Of a DNA stretch of 22,795 bases, positions 15,452 to 21,994 are shown one piece after another (within the stretch, counting starts at the first letter, position 1; every line of letters starts with the position of its first letter). Source of the DNA: Deltaproteobacteria bacterium (GTDB lineage: Bacteria > Desulfobacterota > Desulfarculia > Adiutricales > Adiutricaceae); the NCBI GenBank assembly GCA_031278795.1, contig JAITJT010000196.1, forward strand, positions 1-22,795, in the 5' to 3' direction. The notes under the pieces were generated by a model. It was not told where the DNA came from. It ran no database searches and saw only the letters and a list, made by a program, of their open reading frames with translations. Both the position numbers and the translations under genes were made by a program.

Positions 15452-16353
15452 CCAGATTAAATGAAAACGATCTCTTTGATTTAAGCCCAAGATCATTTGT
15501 GACCCTCGTGGAACATGCCTTGGGAACCGATCCCCTGACCCTTTGCCAAAGGGCCTGGGATCTAGAACCCAAGGACACCTTAAAGCTCTCCGGAAAAAAA
15601 CTGGCGAGCGTAAGTGTCACCACCGGGGAAGGCCCTATCACGGGCTTCGCCCAGAGTGTAGCAAGATCTGCCTCTATCTTGGGACTTGTTTCCAAGGTTA
15701 TGAAGAACAGTGACGCTTTAGGCTTTAGAGAGGCTCTGGAGTGGGGCGCGGACATCATTATATCCTCGGATGATGATGATTTCGTGGCAGAAGAGCTAAA
15801 AAGCGGCTTTCGCGTCCACAATAATCCAGCCACGGCCCGCATCTTTGTGGCTGCGCTGGAATTTTTAAGTGGAGGGAGCTTAAGGGGAAAGAATGTTTTG
15901 GTCCTTGGCCTTGGCCCGGTGGGGCTCTTCGCAACAGAAAGGTTAATAGAGCTGGGCGCGCGCACCTACGTCTTTGATACGGACATCCTTAAGCTTAAAT
16001 CAAAGTGTCTAACAAACGCTGAAATCATTTGGGATCTAGAAAACTTCCAAGAGCTACTTATGTGGGAGAGGCCACTCATATTTGAGGCCGTGCCCAAGGA
16101 GATAATATTTTCCCCAAGCCTTAAGAGAAAGATCTTTGAGCTCTCCCCCAAGGTGAGCGCCCCGGGGGTTCCCCTCTCCTGGCCCACGGAGTGGGGAGCT
16201 CCTAGATGCTCCCAATATCCCCCGCGTCTCTTCCACGAGGCACTTCTGGCGGGAACTATCTCCATGCTCGCGGCATTCTCTGGAAAATGGAACGCGGATT
16301 ACGGTACGGCTTTCCCTAATACTAGAATGGAAGCCAAAAGAGAGCTAGCCTAA
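15448..16353 (+). CDS. pylD: Pyrrolysine biosynthesis dehydrogenase, PylD
   Basis: A 301-residue NAD-dependent enzyme that oxidises L-lysine-Nε-3R-methyl-D-ornithine, leading to ring closure and pyrrolysine. The Rossmann nucleotide site reads VLVLGLGPVGLFATERL, with G154, G156 and G159 as the GxGxxG glycines. PylD-type segments include ITGFAQSVARSASILG (64-79), ALEWGADIIISSDDDDFVA (96-114) and NNPATARIFVAALEFLSGG (125-143). The C-terminal part (PGVPLSWPTEWGAP) is also usual. It starts at ATG 15448 within the pylSc stop and ends in TAA, 80 bp before pylT. That position, upstream of pylT and away from pylB/pylC, is unlike arrangements where pylBCD are contiguous. Confidence 0.92.
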   Translation: MTRLNENDLFDLSPRSFVTLVEHALGTDPLTLCQRAWDLEPKDTLKLSGKKLASVSVTTGEGPITGFAQSVARSASILGLVSKVMKNSDALGFREALEWGADIIISSDDDDFVAEELKSGFRVHNNPATARIFVAALEFLSGGSLRGKNVLVLGLGPVGLFATERLIELGARTYVFDTDILKLKSKCLTNAEIIWDLENFQELLMWERPLIFEAVPKEIIFSPSLKRKIFELSPKVSAPGVPLSWPTEWGAPRCSQYPPRLFHEALLAGTISMLAAFSGKWNADYGTAFPNTRMEAKRELA

Positions 16354-16378
16354 GAGGTCTTAGGCTTATGGGCAAAAG

Positions 16379-16400
16379 AGGGGGAAAAGGCTTTCCCCTT
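16379..16400 (+). terminator. Hairpin between pylD and pylT, possible attenuator
   Basis: Arms GGGGAAA (16381-16387) and TTTCCCC (16392-16398) pair perfectly around AGGC, extendable by a G-T and an A-T pair. Only TTT follows, so termination would be inefficient. Lying 34 nt before the tRNA it may separate pylD mRNA from pylT or help 5' processing of the tRNA. A TATAAA at 16424-16429 could be the -10 of an internal promoter, but it has no good -35. Confidence 0.45.
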
Positions 16401-16433
16401 TAAGATTCGACTCATATTTAACATATAAATTTT

Positions 16434-16507
16434 GGAGGGCGGATCGGTACAAGATCACGAGGACTCTAAATCCCCGCAGCCGGGCGAGACACCCGGGTCC
16501 TCCGCCA
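16434..16507 (+). tRNA. pylT: tRNA-Pyl (anticodon CUA)
   Basis: A 74-nt amber suppressor tRNA with CCA encoded. The 7-bp acceptor stem (16434-16440 / 16497-16503) has one G-U pair. One base joins acceptor and D stems, as in known tRNA-Pyl. The D stem is GATC/GATC, the anticodon stem 6 bp (16458-16463 / 16471-16476) with one A-C mismatch (16460/16474), and the loop CTCTAAA holds CTA (16466-16468). The variable loop is 3 nt (CAG). The T stem is CCGGG/CCCGG, with a T loop CGAGACA lacking the common TTC; the discriminator is G. The D loop is 7 nt and begins GG, whereas the tRNA-Pyl sequences I know have about 5 nt without GG. It lies in the middle of the pyl genes, 16 nt before pylSn, so it is probably cut from a longer transcript. 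Confidence 0.95.
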
Positions 16508-16522
16508 TTTTGGAGGTGATTT

Positions 16523-16867
16523 ATGGTGGAAAACGCCAACACCAAAAGAGTCGCCAAGAGATATTACCGTAAGAAAACGGATTTATTTACGCTCTTAAAC
16601 AAGATTAAGCTCTGGCCATCGCGCACAGGCCGCCTCCACGGCATAAAGGACATGGTGGTCACAGGCGAGAGAGCCACCTTGACCACTCACTGCGGTAAAA
16701 CTTTCAGCATCAAAAATTCCCGAAACTCCAGGGCGGCCAGGTGGCTGAGGAACAAGTACTTCCAAAGAGACTGCAAGAGCTGCAAGGTTCCAGAGTGGAA
16801 GCTCCAGAAGTACGGCCAGACCTTCTTCAGCCCTTACGGAGAAAACCTCAAAAAAGTGGCCTCTTGA
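16523..16867 (+). CDS. pylSn: PylSn, tRNA-Pyl binding N-terminal domain protein
   Basis: A 114-residue basic protein equal to the N-terminal domain of archaeal PylS, separate in bacteria. It binds tRNA-Pyl tightly and assists PylSc. Family segments seen: RYYRKKTDLFTLLNKIKLWP (13-32), LHGIKDM, THCGKTFSIKNSRNSRAARW (55-74) and the C-terminal CKSCKVPEWKLQKYG. The cysteine and histidine residues (His56, Cys57, and the C-x-x-C after residue 80) fit the zinc-binding fold known for this domain. ATG 16523 follows GGAGGTGA (16512-16519). That box lies within 12 nt of the tRNA 3' end, so tRNA processing would cut close to or affect the pylSn ribosome site. Confidence 0.95.
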   Translation: MVENANTKRVAKRYYRKKTDLFTLLNKIKLWPSRTGRLHGIKDMVVTGERATLTTHCGKTFSIKNSRNSRAARWLRNKYFQRDCKSCKVPEWKLQKYGQTFFSPYGENLKKVAS

Positions 16868-16905
16868 CCAATTGATGTGGGAAGCTGCCTACATAGGGAG
16901 GAAAA

Positions 16906-17970
16906 ATGCCCTCTCCAAATCTAAAAGACATACTATCCAGGGCCAGAGATGAGGAGAGCCTAAAGCTCTCCGAGCTCACTGAGCTTATCTCCCTAGACGA
17001 CCCTTTTGACATGGAAGAGCTCTTTGCCCTTTCCCGTGAGCTAAGAAACAGGTATACAGGAACGCAAATATTCACCTACGGCTTCGTCTACCACTCCACC
17101 ATCTGCCGTAATGACTGCCTCTTCTGCGCCTATCGTAAATCCAACCGCCATAACAAGCGCTACCGCAAAAGCTTAGCTGAGGTGCTGGAGGCCTCCCGCT
17201 CACTCTCGGAGCAAGGTGTCAACCTAATTGATCTCACCATGGGCGAAGACCCAAAAACCGATGAGCCCGAATACCTGGAAAGCGTGGCCCAGCTCATCTT
17301 TGAGGTGAAAAGAGAGACTGGCGCCCCCATCATGATATCGCCTGGACTGGTGGGTAGCGCTGCGCTAAGGCTCTTTCAGGAAGCTGGCGCCCTGTGGTAC
17401 GCCTGCTACCAGGAGACCTACTCCCCCCAGCTCTTTAAGCGCTTAAGGGTGGGCCAAAGCTTCCAAAAAAGGCTAAGCGCCAAGATTGAGGCTAAAAGAG
17501 CCGGACTATTGGTGGAGGAGGGCATCCTCTGCGGTGTGGGAGAGACCCCCCAGGAGCTGGCCCTATCGGTTTTGGCCATGAAGGAGCTTAAGGCCGCCCA
17601 GGTGAGGGCCATGGCCTATGTCCCACCAAAAGAAAACATCTCTGAGCTCAAGGGGCTCGCCCCGGATGAGGCGAGAGTTAGGGAGCTCATAATGATTGCC
17701 GTTTTAAGGCTTACGCACCCCCAGGCCCTGATTCCGGCCTCCCTGGACGTGGAGGGAATCTCTGGCATTTCTCAAAGATTAAAAGCTGGAGCCAACCTCA
17801 TAACAAGCTTTGTGCCAGCTGGAATTGGACTCCAGGGAGTAGCCCAGGCGGAACTGGACATTGATAACCAGATGAGGAGTGTCGCGAGCGTTACGGGGCT
17901 GCTTAGCCAAATGCAGCTCTCCCTTGCCTCGCGGGAGAGCTATCTGGAAAAAGTGAGGGAACTACAATGA
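16906..17970 (+). CDS. pylB: PylB, radical SAM (3R)-3-methyl-D-ornithine synthase
   Basis: A 354-residue radical SAM enzyme that rearranges lysine into (3R)-3-methyl-D-ornithine, the first step of pyrrolysine synthesis. The 4Fe-4S motif is C67-RND-C71-LF-C74 (CxxxCxxC), in STICRNDCLFCAYRK. Further family segments are LTMGEDPKTDEPEYLE (about 111-126), YQETYSPQLFKRLR and CGVGETPQE. Overall resemblance to biotin synthase-type BioB/HydE enzymes is expected for PylB. ATG 16906 has GGGAGG (16896-16901) 4 nt upstream. A 7-bp hairpin (16875-16894, one G-T pair) ends 1 nt before that box and may modulate it. The stop TGA overlaps pylC by 4 bp. Confidence 0.94.
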   Translation: MPSPNLKDILSRARDEESLKLSELTELISLDDPFDMEELFALSRELRNRYTGTQIFTYGFVYHSTICRNDCLFCAYRKSNRHNKRYRKSLAEVLEASRSLSEQGVNLIDLTMGEDPKTDEPEYLESVAQLIFEVKRETGAPIMISPGLVGSAALRLFQEAGALWYACYQETYSPQLFKRLRVGQSFQKRLSAKIEAKRAGLLVEEGILCGVGETPQELALSVLAMKELKAAQVRAMAYVPPKENISELKGLAPDEARVRELIMIAVLRLTHPQALIPASLDVEGISGISQRLKAGANLITSFVPAGIGLQGVAQAELDIDNQMRSVASVTGLLSQMQLSLASRESYLEKVRELQ

Positions 17971-19157
17971 CTTTTAGACTTGGCATCTTGGGTGGTGGCC
18001 TCCAGGGCTTGGAGGCCGCCACCTTAGCCCGCCTGGAAGGCTGGGATACGGTTTTGGTGGATAGAACCGCACAGTGCCCCGCCGCGCATCTCGCGAACCT
18101 TTTCGTGGGCATGGAAGTAAAAACCCTCCAAGACCTTGACGCGGTGTTCCAGGATGTGGATCTCATGCTCCCGGCTAATGAAAAGCTCCAAACCCTGGAG
18201 CTTGTCTCCAAATGGGAAGTGAGCGGGAACGCTCCCCCGGTGGCCTTCGATCTAGCCTCCTTTAAAGTGTCCAGGGACAAGCTTCGCTCCAAGCGGCTTT
18301 TCCGTAAGCTAAATGTTCCCACGCCAAAAGAATTCGACCCTAGGGCCCCTCTCTTTCCCTTGATAGTGAAACCCAAGGACAAGAGCGGAAGCGCCGGGGT
18401 AACTCTCATTAATAATCAAAGAGAGCTAAGCTCTTACCTTAAAAATATTAGCTGCGACTATCCAGGCGAATTCCTTAAGTCTTACGTTATGGAAGAATAC
18501 CTAAGAGGCCCTTCCTACTCCCTGGAAGTAACGGGAAGAGACGAATGCTACATAAGCCACACCGTGACCGAGCTGGAGATGGATTCAGTATACGACTGCC
18601 GGGGGGTCATCTCGCCCGCGGAGATAAGTCCTATCAAGGAAAAGGCCTTCAGGGACATAGCTATAAAACTTGCCAAAGGGGTGAAACTAAAGGGCTTGAT
18701 GGACGTGGAGGTCATAGACTCAGCTAGCGGCGAACTACAGACGCTAGAAATTGACGCGCGCTTCCCCTCCCAGACCCCGCTCGCTGTCTACCTCTCCAGT
18801 GGTGTTAATCTCCTAAGCGAGCTAGCCGGAATCTTCACCACAGTGCCTCCCTCAAAAGATATAAAGGCGTCAATTGCCCATCTTTTTCATTTAGAGGTGA
18901 GACGTGGACAGATGTCCCTGGTGGGTGAGCACAGGATATCTAAAGCGCCTCCCCTGGAGCTGGTGGAGGACTTTTTTGGCGCGGATTTGGCTCTCACTGA
19001 TTACGCCAAGGGAAAAGACAATTTTGTCGTCACTTTGATGTTTAGAGGGGATAGCCTAGGGGAGCTCCTCTATAAAAGGGAGGAATTCTTCGCCCGCCTG
19101 AATAGGCTTTTTACGCGCCCCAAGATCTTTTTTCAAAGCCGCGGCGCTTCACTATAA
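17967..19157 (+). CDS. pylC: PylC, 3-methylornithine-lysine ligase (ATP-grasp)
   Basis: A 396-residue ATP-grasp ligase joining 3-methyl-D-ornithine to lysine, the second biosynthesis step. The N-terminal nucleotide-like fold starts LGILGGGLQGLEAATLARLE (5-24). The ATP-grasp core includes the lysine in LIVKPKDKSGSAGV (132-145), MEEYLRGPSYSLEV (175-188) and the metal-binding acids in MDVEVI (245-250) and LEIDARFPSQTPLAVYLSSG (260-279). Length is slightly above the 360-380 I expect for PylC. It starts in the pylB stop (ATGA, 17967-17970) and is the last gene of the pyl run, closed by a hairpin. The stop is TAA. Confidence 0.93.
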   Translation: MTFRLGILGGGLQGLEAATLARLEGWDTVLVDRTAQCPAAHLANLFVGMEVKTLQDLDAVFQDVDLMLPANEKLQTLELVSKWEVSGNAPPVAFDLASFKVSRDKLRSKRLFRKLNVPTPKEFDPRAPLFPLIVKPKDKSGSAGVTLINNQRELSSYLKNISCDYPGEFLKSYVMEEYLRGPSYSLEVTGRDECYISHTVTELEMDSVYDCRGVISPAEISPIKEKAFRDIAIKLAKGVKLKGLMDVEVIDSASGELQTLEIDARFPSQTPLAVYLSSGVNLLSELAGIFTTVPPSKDIKASIAHLFHLEVRRGQMSLVGEHRISKAPPLELVEDFFGADLALTDYAKGKDNFVVTLMFRGDSLGELLYKREEFFARLNRLFTRPKIFFQSRGASL

Positions 19158-19193
19158 CTCGATCATATTAATTATAGAGCTTCCCATATTTAC

Positions 19194-19225
19194 GCCTTAG
19201 GCCACAATCCCTAAAGGCCTAAGGC
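19194..19225 (+). terminator. Terminator-like hairpin after pylC
   Basis: A perfect 10-bp stem, GCCTTAGGCC (19194-19203) with GGCCTAAGGC (19216-19225), encloses a 12-nt loop. It begins 36 bp after the pylC stop and is followed by a T-rich but interrupted tract (CTATATTTATGTTTTGATT). It probably ends the mttB-pyl transcript. Confidence 0.65.
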
Positions 19226-19273
19226 CTTAGCTATATTTATGTTTTGATTATATGCTTTGAACGCTTTCGCGCG

Positions 19274-19307
19274 CCTTAGCATTCCCACCTTAGCATTCCC
19301 ACCTTAG
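19274..19307 (+). repeat. Tandem 14-bp repeat
   Basis: CCTTAGCATTCCCA occurs twice head to tail (19274-19301), followed by a third partial unit CCTTAG. It is a short direct repeat of the kind produced by slippage; no function is apparent. Confidence 0.85.
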
Positions 19308-19683
19308 ATGCTCCCCAAAATATCCAAATCTTGATACATCACGACAAAATTTATAGCGGATTTAATCATATAATGAAGGCTTTTCTCCAATAAAAGTGAG
19401 AGATTGCTTCACAAACGCGGTCCTTTAGGATTTATATATCATATCAACTATCACTTGCTTTCTGCGGCTGTGTTGTAAGCTAGTATTATTACTCACTTAT
19501 GTAAAAACTTTTAATCTCCATCTATGCGATAAAATTTACATCTAAAATGATTGAGTTTAGAGTTTTGGATCTTTAAAATTTGTAGAACAATAGTTTTTTA
19601 AAAAAAATATTTCCACCTATTTGCGACTTATTTCCATTAATCCTAAGGCCTTTGGAAGGTCTATATAAAAAGTTGTGTCTCTT

Positions 19684-19707
19684 GTATCCTTACTGTGTAA
19701 GGAATAC
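19684..19707. other. Strong hairpin in intergenic DNA
   Basis: GTATCCTTAC (19684-19693) pairs with GTAAGGAATAC (19697-19707) around TGT, a 10-bp stem with a single bulged A. A TATATAAA lies about 20 bp upstream (19662-19669). No T run follows on either strand. It could belong to an unrecognised small RNA or be a protein site. Confidence 0.4.
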
Positions 19708-20098
19708 TTGGAAATAAAGATAAAGAAGGTTCAAGATTAAAAAATATAAAATATAGGCTTAGATTGTAAAACTTTCATTTAAGATCTAAAAACTTTTGAG
19801 GCAAAAAAAAAGCGAAACCTTCATTTTAAGGTGTTTACAATTTTAGCTAAGTGAAAATATTGAATTTTTAGTTTTTTAAAATTAAAAGTTATTTTCCCCA
19901 TAAAAACGCGCTACGTCTAAAAAGATGCCTGAAGTCCCCCCGCGCTTAAAAAAGCTCAATAGTGAGCCGAGCCGAGCGTTTCGAAGACCTTCAACAAAAG
20001 CTCATCTTAAGCTCGAACTTGTGTTCAAGACCCCTAGGAAGTGCCCGAGATAACTAGCTTTTATGATTTTTTTGGGGGTGGTAAAGCTTAAAAAAAAC

Positions 20099-20114
20099 TG
20101 GCATGGTAGTTGCT
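20099..20114 (+). promoter_or_regulatory. Near-consensus sigma-54 promoter for flgB-flgC-fliE
   Basis: TGGCATGGTAGTTGCT matches the sigma-54 consensus TGGCACG-R-NNN-TTGCW at all defined positions but one. The -24 GG is at 20100-20101 and the -12 GC at 20112-20113. Transcription would start near 20125, about 51 nt before the flgB start. Sigma-54 control of basal-body genes is common in flagellated proteobacteria. The flagellar activator itself is not in this window. Confidence 0.85.
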
Positions 20115-20175
20115 CTATGTCCCGTCAAGCTTCAGCTTCATCATCAAGCTGATTGAACTGTAAAGGAGTTTTCCC

Positions 20176-20616
20176 GTGACTAGAGACTTCAACCATAACC
20201 TGTTTACCAGCCAGTTCGGGATTATGGAAGGGAGCTTGGGTCTGCGGCTTGCCCGTCATGATTTCACGTCCACTAACCTAGCCAACAAAGACGTCCCTGG
20301 CTTCAGGGCCCGCCACCTAAACTTTGAAAAGGTGCTCGCTCAGAACCTCCCAGGAAACGCCATGGAACTGGACGTGAGGCAAACCAATCTCAGGCACATC
20401 CCAGCCAAGGACACCTTTTCAGCCTTCCGCAGGGCCGCCCAGGCCATACGTATGTCACCTTACGGTTATGACGAGTACGATGACGACAAGCTGGACATCG
20501 ACAAGGAAATGACCCTGCTCACCAAAAACCAGCTCATCTACAACACAACGGTGCAGATGCTAGCCAAAGAATTCGACAATCTTAAATACGCCATAGGCGA
20601 AGGCGGTTCGAGGTAA
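20176..20616 (+). CDS. flgB: FlgB, flagellar proximal rod protein
   Basis: A 146-residue rod protein of the flagellar basal body, exported by the flagellar type III system. The FlgB start region is seen in LRLARHDFTSTNLANKDVPG (23-42), the family's N-terminal helix with the conserved NLANxxxPGF pattern (NLANKDVPGF). The C-terminal helix is MTLLTKNQLIYNTTVQMLAK, near residues 116-135. An acidic stretch (YDEYDDDKLD) just before it is more charged than usual. The GTG start at 20176 has AGGAG (20164-20168). It ends in TAA, 4 bp before flgC. Confidence 0.93.
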   Translation: MTRDFNHNLFTSQFGIMEGSLGLRLARHDFTSTNLANKDVPGFRARHLNFEKVLAQNLPGNAMELDVRQTNLRHIPAKDTFSAFRRAAQAIRMSPYGYDEYDDDKLDIDKEMTLLTKNQLIYNTTVQMLAKEFDNLKYAIGEGGSR

Positions 20617-20620
20617 TATT

Positions 20621-21055
20621 ATGGATTTTCTTAACTCTATGGACATTAGCCAGTCTGGGCTATCCAGCCAAAGGCAGCGCATGAACCTGGTGGCTATGAA
20701 CCTTAGCCACATGAACACCACCAGAACCCCGGACGGCGGCCCCTACCGCCGCAAGGTACCCATCTTCGAGACGGCCCCCTATTTCAGCGGGCCCAGGGGC
20801 ATGCGGCCCCGCCTGGACGGCGAGCTCAAGGACGTGCAGGTGAGGGAGATAATGGAAGACAGGAGGGACTTCAAGCTCATCTTCGATCCTTCCCACCCGG
20901 AGGCCGACGAGTTCGGCTACGCCCTGGCCCCCAACATCAACGTGGTCCAAGAGATGACCGACATGATCTCATCCAAGGGATCCTACGAGGCCAACATAAC
21001 AGCGGCCACCGCGGCCCAGAACATGGCCTTGAAATCTCTGGACCTGTTGAGGTAA
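20621..21055 (+). CDS. flgC: FlgC, flagellar proximal rod protein
   Basis: A 144-residue rod protein. The N-terminus SMDISQSGLSSQRQRMNLVA (6-25), then MNLSHMNTTRTPDGGPYRRK, is typical of FlgC (the family pattern has ANxxTT/GGPYRRK). The C-terminus is NINVVQEMTDMISSKGSYEAN followed by ITAATAAQNMALKSLDLLR, the usual coiled-coil end with the ExxxMISAxRxYEAN-like motif. Its ribosome site (GAGGTAA) overlaps the end of flgB. It ends in TAA and is followed by a 131-bp gap before fliE. Confidence 0.94.
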   Translation: MDFLNSMDISQSGLSSQRQRMNLVAMNLSHMNTTRTPDGGPYRRKVPIFETAPYFSGPRGMRPRLDGELKDVQVREIMEDRRDFKLIFDPSHPEADEFGYALAPNINVVQEMTDMISSKGSYEANITAATAAQNMALKSLDLLR

Positions 21056-21186
21056 TTTTGACACAAGCCCTCAGATTGACAATTTTCCGGTCATGTTCCC
21101 GAGGGAGTGGCGACAAGGCGGAAACGCCATAATGACAATTTCCGCACCCTACTAAAAGAAAAGCCTCAAGAAAAAAGGAAAGCACC
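21056..21186 (+). other. 131-bp gap inside the flagellar operon
   Basis: The gap holds two TTGACA hexamers (starting about 21058 and 21078), neither with a proper -10 box 17 bp on, and a short hairpin TGGCG/CGCCA near 21111-21133. No small reading frame with a start and ribosome site is seen. It may carry a processing site or weak internal promoter; the evidence is thin. Confidence 0.35.
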
Positions 21187-21480
21187 ATGCTAAGCTCTGT
21201 CAAAACCTTCAGCACGCCCCTCATGATGGCCATGCCCAACAAGTGTCAAATTGACACCAGGCCAGGCTTCGCCGAGCACCTGAAGGCCACCTTTGTCAAA
21301 ACCAACGACATGCAGTTTCAAGCCAAAAGCGCCATGGAGGAGCTCTCCACCGGACGCAGCGGCAATATCCACGAGACCCTCATTTCCATGAGCAAGGCCG
21401 AGACCTCCTTCAAGATGCTCATGCAGGTGAGAAACAAGGTCTTGAACGCCTACCAGGAAATCCAGCGGATGCAGATGTAA
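21187..21480 (+). CDS. fliE: FliE, flagellar hook-basal body complex protein
   Basis: A 97-residue protein that links the MS ring to the rod and is an early export substrate. The C-terminal two-thirds is diagnostic: SAMEELSTGRSGNIHETLIS (39-58), MSKAETSFKMLMQVRNKVLN (59-78), AYQEIQRMQM at the end, the family pattern of ExxxGxxxxxHEVxxAxxKAxxSFxxxxxVRNKxxxAYQEIMRMxx. ATG 21187 follows GGAAA within an A-rich run. fliF, which often comes next, is not here: the following genes are on the other strand, so the run ends at fliE. Confidence 0.93.
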   Translation: MLSSVKTFSTPLMMAMPNKCQIDTRPGFAEHLKATFVKTNDMQFQAKSAMEELSTGRSGNIHETLISMSKAETSFKMLMQVRNKVLNAYQEIQRMQM

Positions 21481-21521
21481 GTTTAAAAGTGACGAAAGCC
21501 CTTCCCCTTTTTACGCTAAGC

Positions 21522-21556
21522 CCGCCCCCCGCGGCCTAAGAGGCCGCTGGGGGCGG
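21522..21556. terminator. GC-rich hairpin between convergent fliE and dtd
   Basis: Arms 21522-21536 and 21542-21556 pair over 14 of 15 positions (one C-T mismatch) around a 5-nt loop. The stem is almost wholly G-C. No T run follows on either side, so it is not a classic intrinsic terminator, but as a convergent-gene barrier it could stop or pause polymerase from both directions. It overlaps the last codons of dtd: the dtd UAG lies in the loop and first base of the far arm. Confidence 0.55.
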
Positions 21557-21994
21557 ATCCTCCAGGATGAGGGTGACCGGCCCGTCATTTACCAGCTCCA
21601 CGTCCATCATGCTGCGGAAGCGGCCTCTTTCCACTTTAGGAAGGGTTTTTTCCGAGTGCTGGACAAAGTGTAGATAGAGGCCTTCAGCCACCTCAGGCTC
21701 AGCCGCCAAGGTGAAGCTGGGCCTCCTTCCGTGTCTGGTGTCCGCGATGAGGGTGAACTGGCTCACCACCAGGAGCCCCCCTTCCACGTCCTTCAAAGAC
21801 AGATTGAGCTTTCCAGCTGAGTCTTCAAAGATCCGCATATTTACGATCTTATCCGCCAGATACTCGGCGTTCCTCTCCGTATCCCCCTTGGCCACCCCCA
21901 AAAAGACTAAAATCCCCTTCCCGATAGACCCCACCACTACCCCGTCCTCCAAGGTAACTTTGGCGTTTTTCACTCTCTGGATTAGCGCTTTCAC
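21536..21994 (-). CDS. dtd: D-aminoacyl-tRNA deacylase
   Basis: A 152-residue enzyme that removes D-amino acids (and glycine from tRNA-Ala) from mischarged tRNAs. Both active-site motifs are present: SQFTLIADTRHGRRPSF (78-94, with the SQFTL sequence) and NDGPVT (the Gly-cisPro motif) near the C-terminus. The N-terminus MKALIQRVKNAKV is typical. The start is GTG, overlapping the rfbC stop by 4 bp (21991-21994), with AAGGAG inside the end of rfbC. The stop is TAG, and no second stop follows closely: the frame stays open for 38 sense codons to a TGA at 21419-21421. The short PPPAAS tail before the stop is not part of the family core. Confidence 0.93.
   Translation of the reverse strand: MKALIQRVKNAKVTLEDGVVVGSIGKGILVFLGVAKGDTERNAEYLADKIVNMRIFEDSAGKLNLSLKDVEGGLLVVSQFTLIADTRHGRRPSFTLAAEPEVAEGLYLHFVQHSEKTLPKVERGRFRSMMDVELVNDGPVTLILEDPPPAAS

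Larger units (their letters stand above)
19226..20098. other. AT-rich intergenic region between pylC and flgB
   Basis: No convincing gene. Contents: a 14-bp tandem repeat (CCTTAGCATTCCCA at 19274-19287 and 19288-19301, with CCTTAG again at 19302); a hairpin at 19684-19707; and a GC-richer patch near 19921-20055. That patch holds a 42-codon plus-strand frame (19925-20053, no ribosome site) and an overlapping minus-strand frame of similar length. Neither frame can be called a gene from sequence alone. Confidence 0.5.

Noticed and set aside
19925..20053. A 42-codon plus-strand frame upstream of the flgB promoter.
   Set aside because: No ribosome site, low-complexity basic composition, and an equally long overlapping minus-strand frame; length is within chance for this GC-richer patch.
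21058..21083. Two TTGACA hexamers before fliE as promoters.
   Set aside because: No acceptable -10 box lies 16-18 bp downstream of either.
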